A stretch of 64,000 bases of DNA from Hofstenia miamia (Eukaryota; Xenacoelomorpha; Acoela), in NCBI GenBank assembly GCA_004352715.1, contig SCFE01000006.1:1608441-1672440 (forward strand). Reading direction: 5' to 3'. Below are positions 12,401-25,597 of the stretch, one piece after another. Below the pieces are notes generated by a model. That model worked only from the letters and a program-made list of their open reading frames with translations, was not told the origin of the DNA and made no database searches. How positions within the stretch are numbered: the first letter of the stretch is position 1; each line of letters opens with the position of its first letter. The translations under genes were made by a program, and so were the position numbers.

Positions 12401-15400
12401 CAAATAATTTTTCTTAATTTCGTAGTTTTGATATTCCATCTTTACACAATACAATTTTCTTATCGAATTTCATTTAAAAATGTGCAAAAGTTAAAATAAA
12501 GATGGTCAGGCAGTGGATAATGTTATAAGCTTTCAAATATATGTTATTTATGTTATTTTGATTAATGGTGTCTGTGTTATCATGTTTCACGTGATGCCAC
12601 TTTTTGTGAATTTGTGGATAATTACTAGGGCAACGTAAAAGTTAATAAGGATAATAAGGTAAAATATGGTTAAAACTTAGGCACTATAGGTTAATAAAGT
12701 TAAAACCTCTTGTATGAGTTAATGAAGGTGAAAGAGGATTTTCGAAGTTAATGAAGTTGGAAACATCAATTGAACTTGACTTTAATGGGTTTTCAGCTAT
12801 ATCAATTAATGATTTCTATTACGCGATACTCTGCTACACTGTAAAAATGAATACAGACAGGTGAACTTCAAAGTTTTGGCCAATGATAAGAAAGTTTTAC
12901 CCAAAAATGTCCTCTACATATCCTTCCATTACAATCATGCCAGACAATAAGAAACGCTTTGTTAATTTTATTCCTTCTTTGACTGTCAGAAAGTTGTAAA
13001 AGTTATAATTTAGAATCCTTAGCATAAAATTTGCAAATATTTAGGTTAAAAATGGTTGCTCTAATAATTACTGTAATTAATGAGCAACCAATGTCTATTA
13101 TTGCGTCCCTTAAAAATGTTTCTGTTATGCTTGAATCTTGCAAAATAAAATGACCTGCATGAAAATTTAAGATTAATATTAATTTGTGTTTTATTGTTTC
13201 TAAATACTATAATGATTTAGAATCCATTTGTTCAATTTGATTGACAATTTGTTCAATGCATAATCTTCCAATATTCAAAATAAAAAAACCTCTGATTTAA
13301 AATTTTAAGTAATGTAGATTCTATATTCCGCTAAAAAATATTAGTTGACATAAAAAACTTCCGGAAATAGTATTTACCCGATAAACTCGGGAATATCTTT
13401 AACAAAGACCATTTTTCGAGTGTAGCTTTGCATACGATAATTTAACGCAAGTTTGCTATTTTTCTCAGAAATAACTAGGAATAATCTACTCTACTACTTT
13501 ACATAAATACGAAAATCCAATTTTTCAGATTTTTAGTTGACTGGCAGATTAACACCTGATCGTACTACCACTTCAAAGAATTACATTCCAAGAAAATTTA
13601 ATCAGATGCTAAAAAATTGTCAGCAATGATTTAGAAGATTCTGATTTCTATTTATCAACTGACGAAGCTACGGAGAATGCTGGAAGTTTTGCACTTGGAA
13701 TTTTAGTGGGAAACTCTGTTAAAAAGCCAACTTCTAACTTTGTTACTCACAAGGAGCTCGAAAAAACTGATCATTCAACTGTTCTACAGGCTGTTAACTT
13801 GTGTGTGCTGAGCTTGTTTGGCATCAAAACTCTCGAGTTAAGCTTTTTGTTACCGATGACGTTTCAGTTACATGCGAAATGCGGGAATATTTTGAAACAT
13901 ACATATTTGATGGTATTTTTCATTATTTTAGTTTGGTTCGAATTACATAATGAATTTTGCGGGCTTACATAGAGAGTTCAGGATTCGAATTGCTTGTTAT
14001 TTAATATAAGTAAAATACTAGATGTATGTAAAACTTGAATTTATTGCATTTCAATATCTATTTCTTTAATATTTTTAACTTGCATTTGCGAAAAATGGGA
14101 TAATACAACTTAATACGTGGCGGTCAACGAATTTACCCGAGGTTCGGAAAATTACGTTTGATCTAAAATTGTTAACAAGAATACAATTTTTATAAGTAGC
14201 GTAACATTCGGTAACAATTTCCTGTGTCCCAAAGTGCCATTTCTTATAGAAAAGCAGAATTGAAATGAAAGTTTGAACAAATATTTAATCCGAATCAGAA
14301 AATGTACAGTAATTAAAATATACTGCTATTATTGATAACCATATGATGTATTGGAAATCCATTTCAAAAGAAAAAAAATATATAAGCAGGCATCAGGGAT
14401 TTCAAAGTTTGAGGAAAATAGAGTTTGAAATTCGAATACCTCTTCAAGTTCTGATTTGAAAATTTGAACATTATTTAATTTAAGGTTTGATTTGACATTT
14501 GAAAGTCGGAAAATATGATTTCAAGTTTGATATTTCTTAGAAATGATTTTTACATATACAATAAAGTGTAACAATTTTTTAAGCACTCATGACTCACGAA
14601 ATAAAGATCTGAAAACAGCACTGTGAAGAGATACACTTCCTCTTTCACTGCCACCCTACAAAGCGAAGACTTCTGACTTTGTGCATATCGCGTCCGGAGT
14701 GCATCTCGGGTTGATAGAAAACAAAGAAGTTGAGGTTGGTACCATGTGCACCACTAGTCAAGGGAAAACACTTCAAACACAGGAAGAATTTTTATGACAA
14801 TTTTTTACTATAACAGGGAGCACAAAGCACACTCATCCATAGATGCGTCCAAATTCTAAGATTCCCAAATTTCCTAATAGGCTTGGAGAAAATTCTTTGA
14901 CAATGTGAATAAAACGGTTAGTGACTTTAAAGGCACAATAGGTTCTTTGGGTTTATATATTGAATACAATAATATTAAATTTATTAAGTTGAATATTACC
15001 ATAAAAAGCATTGGATAAATTAAATAAATTGTTTATGTGTATACTTTGCCAAAATTGTGAATATCAAACTTTGTTCTTTAGCCTTTAAAATTTGATTTGA
15101 AAGTTTGAACATTTGAATTTGATTTGAGAGCCCTGGAAGACATGTTTAACTTGGTTCACTTTGTTTAAATTTTATGAAAATCGTTTGCTTTGATTTTTGT
15201 TAAGATTCTTTGACAAATAAAACAGCATATGAAATTCATGTAGAATCTATTTGGGCTCGTGATCAGTCCAAGTGCTTCAAATTTTGAACAATAATAAAGC
15301 AAAGGGTTACCGAACATTCAGAGGCATCTGAGCATTATACCAACTGTTGAGATCAAAGATACTAAGATATGTGACATGGTTTGAGGTAGGCAGCGTAGCT

Positions 15401-18400
15401 TCCCAAACAGCACATAATAAGGTGGTGTCTACTTTAGAAACCCGCATATTCATAGCGCTGATATTGTGACCACTACCGAGACGCATGCGTTGGTCTAAAC
15501 TACTAGTTTATGTATAAAATAAAACTGCCTATTATATTATGTGCATTTTTTAAAATAAACATGTACAAGCAGATTTGGAAACTTTTTGATAAAATATATT
15601 TCAATCCGTCCCGTTTGAAACAAATAGAACAACAAAGAACTTTCCAATATACAGAAGATTTTTACTATATTAGGATGTGAGCAGACAGAAATGAATTAGA
15701 AAAATTGAACTAATGCCAAAAACAGTGCATCGAATAAACGTTATAACAGTCGATGACTGACAGCAACAACTAGATTGACAATAGAATTCAATAATTTTTT
15801 TTTGTAAAAGAGCTCAATTAAACAAGCAATAGAATTTATAAAACTTGTCGCACACTGCTAGAGTGCGAAGGTATTTCTTAAGTTATTTAGTTTCAGTAGT
15901 GGATCAATAGGGGCATTGGAAGGGTAACGTCTCCTAATATAATTTTAGCACAGTGGGTCTCCTTTGCTTATGCCAACAGTCGCAATGATTGCCTTGCCTT
16001 AGACATTTTTCATTAATAGCATTATAGGCTAAATAATATTATTGGGTATTTTTATATACAAGCGAACATATATGTCTACTAGTCAGTACACATATTTTGA
16101 AAATTAATTGAGTTTAATTGAGCATCTTGCATTAACTTAATTGTAAACCAATTTAAATATTTCATGATTATATTTCAAACACTATTTCATTGATGCCTGC
16201 ACCATTGGCGGTTGGTCCTTGTAATCGAGCAATCGGCGGTTACCTTCAATTTAGTGGATTTTTCAGATACAATTAATCATCTAATAATTAGTAGAGAATA
16301 TTATATGATGCATTGTTTAACCCAATTTTAATAGTTTGTATCAGTGGCGTCGCATCATATAAGGACCAAACCCCCCATTTTCAACGAGAAATTTGGAATG
16401 GCTTCAGTGGCTGCACAAGTAAATTGAATCATAATTTCCGCAATATTTCTCCAATATCATGCACAACTACTTACAAAATTAATTTAAATGCCATCTGGGA
16501 ACTAATTATTCCTTCTTGCATCCATAATTTGGAAATTCCACAAATTAAGATAAATAAAGTTGCGCCACCCCACATATTTTGGTGCCCGACTCTCTGGTTT
16601 GTATTTGTGTACATAGAAAACAAAATTAACTCTTGTAATTTATAATTTTGACTAAAGTTTCAAATCTGCCGCAATTACTTAGAAAATTCAATTAACTACT
16701 GATTTATTGTTCATGAATATAAGAATAAAGATCATAGCTTAGACCAAGGCTAGACTAGGTGATGGGTTAAAAGTGATCGGTCACTTTTGAAAGCATTGCA
16801 CGCCTAACTACCCGAGATAATTGGCGATGTGACGATCAGGAAGAAATCGTGCGTGTTCGATTTCATTTGTGATTAGTGTGCAGGGCGCGTAGTCTAACCA
16901 CTCTTTATTTGTGATTATTCTGTAACAATTACTAAAAGCAATTTGCGTAGCAATTTATAAGGCCTCAATAAGCCTTGTGTCAAACTGAAATTCATCAAAT
17001 TATATTATTATATTATGTATTATATTTATATCGACTGTTTTTTATTTTAAAAATATATTTACCTAGCATTATTATATAATTTTAATACATACTACTGAAA
17101 AGATTTACACGCCGAACAAAACATGTAAAATAGCATTTTGCAATAGCACTAATTAAATAAATCATGCTTCACATCACCAATGACAAGGAAAAGCATTTTA
17201 AAGTAAGTTAATTAACACTGCTTTGCGCGTAAATGAATTCTGCCTTTCCTGTGAGGTTGATTTAGCACTTTAAGTAAAGTAAATAAACAACAATATCTTT
17301 ACAGAATAGTTAAGGGAACAATTGAATGCTGTTTTCACCCGTTTTAAGGCGGTATATACATTTTTAGTACCTTTTAAAGAAAAATATTTTACAAACAAGT
17401 CTATGTCTCTTTTTTGATATCACCATGACTTGAGAGAGTGAAATATGTGAAAAAAATTTTTTCTGACTGAGTGACCATACATATGGCCACAAAATGGACA
17501 TTTTGGCCAAAAAATAGCAGTATTTTAAAAATCTATCTAGTACAACACTTTTTGTCTAATTGTCTCCAAACTTGGTATATATACTATTTTACAGCATATG
17601 ATCATTAGTTAGCATGGATTTTCCATATACTGGTATTGTTTTTGAGTTATATAATTTTAAAAATTCTACCATACTCGCATACAATAAATGTCCAATTTTA
17701 TCATCCCCTGACAAAAGCATGACCACAGATCAAAAACTACTTGGCTTATTGCAATATCCATGCTAACTATTGTTAATAACCTTCTAACCAGCAAGTATGC
17801 AAAATTTTGAGACATTTTATCCAACTTTAAAGAAGTAGATAGGTTTTAATTGCAAAAAAAACATTTTTTGGAAACGGACAAATTACAAGATATTACTTAT
17901 ATAAATATAAACAACAGTCACAAAAACACATAAAACAGGCATAACAGGTAATATACAGTTTCANNNNNNNNNNNNNNNNNNNNNNNNNNNNNNNNNNNNN
18001 NNNNNNNNNNNNNNNNNNNNNNNNNNNNNNNNNNNNNNNNNNNNNNNNNNNNNNNNNNNNNNNNNNNNNNNNNNNNNNNNNNNNNNNNNNNNNNNNNNNN
18101 NNNNNNNNNNNNNNNNNNNNNNNNNNNNNNNNNNNNNNNNNNNNNNNNNNNNNNNNNNNNNNNNNNNNNNNNNNNNNNNNNNNNNNNNNNNNNNNNNNNN
18201 NNNNNNNNNNNNNNNNNNNNNNNNNNNNNNNNNNNNNNNNNNNNNNNNNNNNNNNNNNNNNNNNNNNNNNNNNNNNNNNNNNNNNNNNNNNNNNNNNNNN
18301 NNNNNNNNNNNNNNNNNNNNNNNNNNNNNNNNNNNNNNNNNNNNNNNNNNNNNNNNNNNNNNNNNNNNNNNNNNNNNNNNNNNNNNNNNNNNNNNNNNNN

Positions 18401-21400
18401 NNNNNNNNNNNNNNNNNNNNNNNNNNNNNNNNNNNNNNNNNNNNNNNNNNNNNNNNNNNNNNNNNNNNNNNNNNNNNNNNNNNNNNNNNNNNNNNNNNNN
18501 NNNNNNNNNNNNNNNNNNNNNNNNNNNNNNNNNNNNNNNNNNNNNNNNNNNNNNNNNNNNNNNNNNNNNNNNNNNNNNNNNNNNNNNNNNNNNNNNNNNN
18601 NNNNNNNNNNNNNNNNNNNNNNNNNNNNNNNNNNNNNNNNNNNNNNNNNNNNNNNNNNNNNNNNNNNNNNNNNNNNNNNNNNNNNNNNNNNNNNNNNNNN
18701 NNNNNNNNNNNNNNNNNNNNNNNNNNNNNNNNNNNNNNNNNNNNNNNNNNNNNNNNNNNNNNNNNNNNNNNNNNNNNNNNNNNNNNNNNNNNNNNNNNNN
18801 NNNNNNNNNNNNNNNNNNNNNNNNNNNNNNNNNNNNNNNNNNNNNNNNNNNNNNNNNNNNNNNNNNNNNNNNNNNNNNNNNNNNNNNNNNNNNNNNNNNN
18901 NNNNNNNNNNNNNNNNNNNNNNNNNNNNNNNNNNNNNNNNNNNNNNNNNNNNNNNNNNNNNNNGAAACATCTAGTTAACCAAGAGCCATCATATGAGACA
19001 TCAATTAAAATATTTCCTTTTTCATCAGGAATGGACCCCAACTTTACATAATTTTCAAAAACATACTTGCGTGACTTTTGTATAAGTTCATTATATGCAC
19101 TACAGCTAGTGTCTATAAGATGATTTAGTTTCTTTTCATAAGTTCTTTGGTCAAGTAATGGTAGTCCTGCTGTAGAAAACAATGTATTAATTTGCTTTTG
19201 ACCAATCCCAATTTCTGTGCTTCCATATATTATCAAAGAAGTTAAGTTTGGGGCACCAAGATTTCTTCGGACTTCACTAAGACACATAGAACATTTTGTC
19301 ACAATACAAGCAGATATTTCTGTAGGTAATAATGTCACTGATAAGGAATTGCTAAAACATTCAGGACAAGGAAACTTTGAGAGTAAGTCTGTGATTGCAG
19401 GCACACTGCAGATAAAATTATTTAGAATGTCACTAGATTTCAGAGTCGTTGAAGAATCATGATCACGGATAAGTTTTGGACGTTTGGTTCCTTGCTCCAA
19501 AGCTGAATTATTTTGTTGTGTATTTGGCTTATCATTATCAATGTCAACACTAACAGGAGAAGTAACATCAGGAGTACTAATATCAACAGAATTGTCATCA
19601 TGAATTATTGTCTTTGAAGATTTGTAAACTCTTTTCAGAGCATTTGCTCTAGCAGCTATCTGTTTCCTTGCTTTCCTTGGCATTATTATAAACCAGCTGA
19701 ATTTATTTTAAAACTGAAAGTGTTTTAAAAAAGTACGTCTTGAAACTATGGAGAATAATAAAAATAGCGTAGTAAAAGAAAATGTAATATATTTTAATAA
19801 GATGAATGGTCCTGTTAGTTGTTATTATTATTATAGCCTCATACAATTTACCTAAATTTTAGTGCTGACCCCCAACATTAATCTTTAAAATAAAGCCTTT
19901 TAACAGACAGATATACTCATAATACGTTTCCTGATGTATTCTCCAGAGAATATAGTACCCTTTAGAGTAAAAATCCCATTTTTGAAATTTTCAACAAAAA
20001 CAGCTGTATATGCCCCCTTAATTAAATTTCTTCAACTTTAAAGAGTGTTATTGTTAAATAATTAGATTGTTTGACGAATGTTTGAAATTATTTTGATTTC
20101 AATTTGTCTGATGGGAGGTTTGATGGCTTGTCTGATGGCGTGTTTGACGGGGGTGATACACGGGCAAACATTCGTCAAACAGTGTGTTTGCCAAATATTG
20201 GTCATACAAATTTAATATATATATATATAAATTGATCGATACAGTTCATACTATTAAAAAAATTGAGAATTAATTCCTAAAAATGTTTTATGTAATATTC
20301 AGCCATAAAAGTACAGAGCTATGGATACGCATATGCAATGTATTCCCATAAACACAACATTAAGTCGTTTAAAATAGCACAACATTTCAATATTTAAAAA
20401 AACTTATTGTGAAAACGAAATAATTTAGGATTGAACTAACCAATTGCTTCCAATGACAAAAGGCGACTGCCTTTGGATGAAATGTTTGGCAACTTATTGG
20501 CAACATCAGAACTGAGCATGTGCTGGAAGGTCAAAGAGCACTTCGTTAGCTTTGAGAGAATCGAAAGTTCCGGCTCAATTTGTTCTACTTCACTGAAACC
20601 AAGTTGATACATTGATAAACACGTGAAATCCTCCTGCCTACATGAAAATTTGTAAATGAACGTTTTTGTTAACCCATCAAGCAAGTGATTATGAAAAAGA
20701 ATATAAATGAAAAATTAACTTCAACAAAATATAGTCAGCAAATGATACACTTAACATTCCAAATTGCATAAGGTTAAGTTTCACTAAATATATTTTATGA
20801 TATAACTGATCAATTAGTAACAATAGTGAAAGGTGAGAATAATGCATACAGTGAAAAAACCTATAAAATAAAAATATATCACAGCGATGTTTTAAAAAAC
20901 TGTGTCGAAGATAAGATATCTTGTATAGACAGTGGCGTATGCAGAAAGACAATGGTCAATAATCCCTTCAGTTTTTCAATACTGATTTTTTGGTTAAAAA
21001 TATAACAAGGCGACGCCACAGTATTGCGTACATGTATCCAAACAAATAAAAAGTGATTGCGTCACATAAAAACTGCTTGAATTCCGAAATTGTGGTTCTG
21101 ATCAAAATCATCATTATAAAACGTATATTACTTTTGCACCAATCTAATACACAAAAAACGATATATTTATGCTTTACTTTGTAAAAATTTTCTATAAATT
21201 ACCACAACTTAGGTTCGCAGTAATTTTCATATCAAATGACAAAGAGCAATAAAGGACATATTGCAAAAAACATTTTAGAAATTTACGATTGTTAACGATT
21301 CTATATAATATAATTGATATTTATAATGAAGTCACATTTTCATAACATAAAAGGTGATCGGAAAAAATTTGCTCAAAATTTAATTTCTTATTAAACACTC

Positions 21401-24400
21401 TACAATCGTAACGATAATTAACAATCTCGACAATCTTTTGCCTGCCGCTCAAAAAAATAATCAACACAATAATATAATCAATAATGGAAAAAGAAGAAAT
21501 AAATTTTATGTCCAAAGAATTAAATCCTCCAGCATGACCTAGCCTTCGACCAATCGAGGATTTTTGGGGATGGTTTATAAAGGAAACTGGCAGGCAGATT
21601 TGAAACAACTAGAAGGGAGAATAAAACGATGCAAAAGTAGATACGGCGATGGTTCAACGTATGATGAACAATGTTACAGAGTTACTGAGAAAAGCTCAAG
21701 ATCGTGGGACTTCTTCTTGCTTTCACTAATTTGTTACAAAGTTAGTTATGTTTTTCTATTTTTATTCTTATTCAATATTAAAATAAGAATACAGATGTTT
21801 ATGCTTCCTTTTATGTTGCTTTGCTAATTATACTTACGATTGTAGAGTGTAAAATAAGAATTAAAATTTTGTGCAATTTTTTTCCGATCCCCGTTAGAAT
21901 GATCGTTTAGTAATTCTCATTTTAAAATAATTATAAGTGATATGGAATGCTTAAAAGCAATATTCATAGAATTAGAAATTCAATATAGCGATTTCGCATT
22001 TGTTACTCAGCGGTGCAAAACACTATAATAGGAAGAGTATAGACTTTTATGAGCAAAATTATATTATCAATTGATTGTACATACATTTGCAATAAACATC
22101 TCGAAATTTTTTATACTTATTTTGGAAGGTGATCTTCACAAAAATTTAAACAGCTTGTGAGAGTAAGTGTATGAGAAATAAATTCACAAAAATAATCGTG
22201 TGTGAGAAATTTTTTTTACTAAAATCAATCTTCTAAAACTAGGCATTGTCCAGTGAGAGCTTGCGAAAGAAGAGCCGCAGAAAAATTTCAGTATACCCAA
22301 TTTTAATAAAAGTAAATATTTGACAGTAAGAATTTTCCGAATTCTGCAACCTTTGTGAAGGGCAAATGTCTGGAATTCATTGTACCAAAAATTCAAATAT
22401 TCCTTAAGACTTCGTAAACAATATTAATATATGAAGTTTCTAAATTTATATATATATATATATATATATATACAATTCTGGCCAAAAGTTTGGGAACAGT
22501 AACCTCTCTAAAGCGTGTTTTATGCTATTTCCTGGAAACTTCGTAAAATTCCTGGAATTCCCAATTTTTCTTAGAATTTACAACAGATTCATTTAGCCAA
22601 TCAAATTAACACAATTTTCACTGAAAAAGCACTATCATTATAGTTTGAAATATGGTCCATGGTCGTGAAATTTCACCAAAAGCGTGCTCAAATTCATATC
22701 TTGTACGAGGAGGGGTACAATTATCGTGCTATAGCTGTTAGAATGGGCGTGTCAGTATCTTTGGTATCCAGAAGTGATACTCGCTATCAGCAACTGCAAA
22801 ATTTTTCCTCTCGCAAGCGGTCTGAAAGACCAAAAATGACAAACCCTCAGACTGACCATCTCATTCACCCTTCAATCAACCATTCTCTTCATCTTCTGAA
22901 GTCAAAGCAAATCTAGCTGTGGTAGGGCAGACTGTATTAACACACACCATTAGGTGTTGATTGAATACTACCTTTGACCTTCCATCGTGCAAACCGGCAG
23001 CCAAACCACGATTGTCTTCAAAGAACATTCGAGACCAGTTGCGCTTCTGCAGGCAATACCAACACTACACTCCTGAGATTTGGCATCAAGTAATGTTTAG
23101 TGACGATCCAAGATTTGCCAGTTCACATCATACCGGTCACACGTTCGACGACCAAGAAACCAAAGATTCAACACANAGTTTGAAATATTGGCATAATCTT
23201 GACACTTAATTCTTGGTTACATTGTTTTATCTTCTTTTTTAAGGTAGTTACAGAATTTGATGTAATATACGGTAGTTTCCAAGTTATTCTCCTTTCTAAT
23301 TGAACTTTTCTTGGTTGTGATTTATTAAGAAATATTCTATCCATTTCCGATTTAATCATTTTTTGTGGATATATATTCAGAGATTTCCTAGTTTTCTAGA
23401 TTATTGATATAAGGAAAAATAGTGAGGGATATGTTATATACAGTACTGACCAAAAGTTTGGGAACATTAACCTGTCTAAAGCGCGTTTTATGCTATTTCC
23501 TGGAAACTTCGTAAAATTCCTGGAATTCCCAATTTTTTCTTAGAATTTACAACAGATTCATTTAGCCAATCAAATTAACACAATACATTTTCACTGAAAA
23601 AGCACTATCATTATAGTTTGAAATATGGTCCGTGGTATTGAAATTTCACCAACAAAACGTGCTCAAATTCATATCATGTACGAGGAGGGGTACAATTATC
23701 GCGGTATAGCTGTTAGAATTAGCGTGTCAGTATTTTCGGTATCCAGAAGTGTTACTCGCTATCAGCAACTGCAAAATTTTTCCTCTCGCGAGCGGTCTGG
23801 AATACCAAAAGTGATAACCCCTCAGACTGACCGTCTCATTCACCGTTACATCGTCAATCAACCATTCTCTTCATCTTCTGAAGTCAAAGCAAATCCTGGT
23901 GCGGTAGTGCAGAATGTATCAACACGCACCATTAGGCTTCGATTGAATACTACCTTTGACCTTCCATCGTGCAAACCAGCAGCCAAACTCCGATTGTCTT
24001 CAAAGAACATTCGAGACCGGTTGCGCTTCTGCAGGCAATACCAACACTACACTCCTGAGATGTGGCATCAAGTAATGTTTAGTGACGAATCCAAGATTTG
24101 CCAGTTTACATCATACCGACCACACGCTTGACGACCAAGAAACCAAAGATTCAACACACGTTACATGCAATAAACTGTCCGCTCAGCACCTTCTGTGATG
24201 ATTTGGGGTGCTATGATTGCGAATGGGCGTGCAGGTCTGCATTTTTTTCCTCACAACGAGACAGTCACAACCAAAACCTACCTTAAAATAATTCAGGAGA
24301 AAGTTCTCATTTTTATGCTGCTTCACGGAACATCTGTGCTACAACGAGATAGTGGTCCTTGCCACGGCGTCAAAGTTGTGAAACAGTGGATTGCATCACA

Positions 24401-25556
24401 AGACTTTCGGCTGCTTGAGAACTGGCCGAGAAACTCATCAGACCTCAACGTCATAGAAAATTGCTGGCATCACATCAAAATCTGTCTGAGGAAGCGCCAA
24501 TGCACATCACTTGGTATGATGCACAGAGATTAGTGATGATTATTGTAGAAAGCTGGTCGAGTCCATGTCAAATCGCATTGCTGCATGTTTGGCCAATAAA
24601 TTGGCCAATAAAGGGTACTCAAATTAATATCTTGTACGAGGAGGGTTACAATTATCGCGCTATAGCTAGTTGAATGGGCGTCTCAGTATCTACGGTATCC
24701 AGAAGTGTTACTCGCTATCAGCAACTGCAAAATTTTTCCTCTAGCAAGCAGTCTGGAAGACCAATAGTGACAACCCCTCAGACTGACGGTTACGTCGTCA
24801 ATCAACCATTCTCTTCATCTTCTGAAGTCAAACCAAATCTAGGTGCGGTAGTGCAGAATGTATCAACACGCAGCCAAACCCCGATTGTCTTCAAAGAACA
24901 TTCGAGACCAGTTGCGCTTCTGCAGGCAATACCAACACTACACTCCTGAGATGTGGCATCAAGTAATGTTTAGTGACGAATCCAAGATTTGCCAGTTTAC
25001 ATCATACCGACCACACGCTTGACGACCAAGAAACCAAAGATTCAACACACGTTACACGCAACAAACTGTCCGCTCAGCACCTTCTGTGATGATTTGGGGT
25101 GCTATGATTGCGAATGGGCGTGCAGGTCTGCATTTTTTTCCTCACAACGAGACAGTCACAACCAAAACCTACCTTAAAATAATTCAGGAGAAAGTTCTCA
25201 TTTTTATGCTGCTTCACGGAACATCTGTGCTACAACGAGATAGTGGTCCTTGCCACGGCGGCAAAGTTGTGAAACAGTGGATTGCATCACAAGACTTTCG
25301 GCTGCTTGAGAACTGGCCGGGAAACTCCCCAGACCTCAACATCATAGAAAATTGCTGGCATCACATCAAAAGCTGTCTGAGGAAGCTCCAATTCACATCA
25401 GTCGACGATCTGAAAGAGGAAATAAAAGTATTATGGTGCACAGAGATTACTGATGATTACTGTAGAAAACTGGTCAAGTCAATGTCAAATCGTATTGCTG
25501 GGTGTTTGGCCAATAATGGCGGACATACAAAATATTAGTGAGTTTTTCTGAATTAA

Positions 25557-25597
<41 letters not shown>

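Noticed and set aside
16313-16645. 110-codon plus-strand frame
   Set aside because: No recognisable motif. It overlaps a possible hAT terminus and lies in AT-rich intronic DNA.
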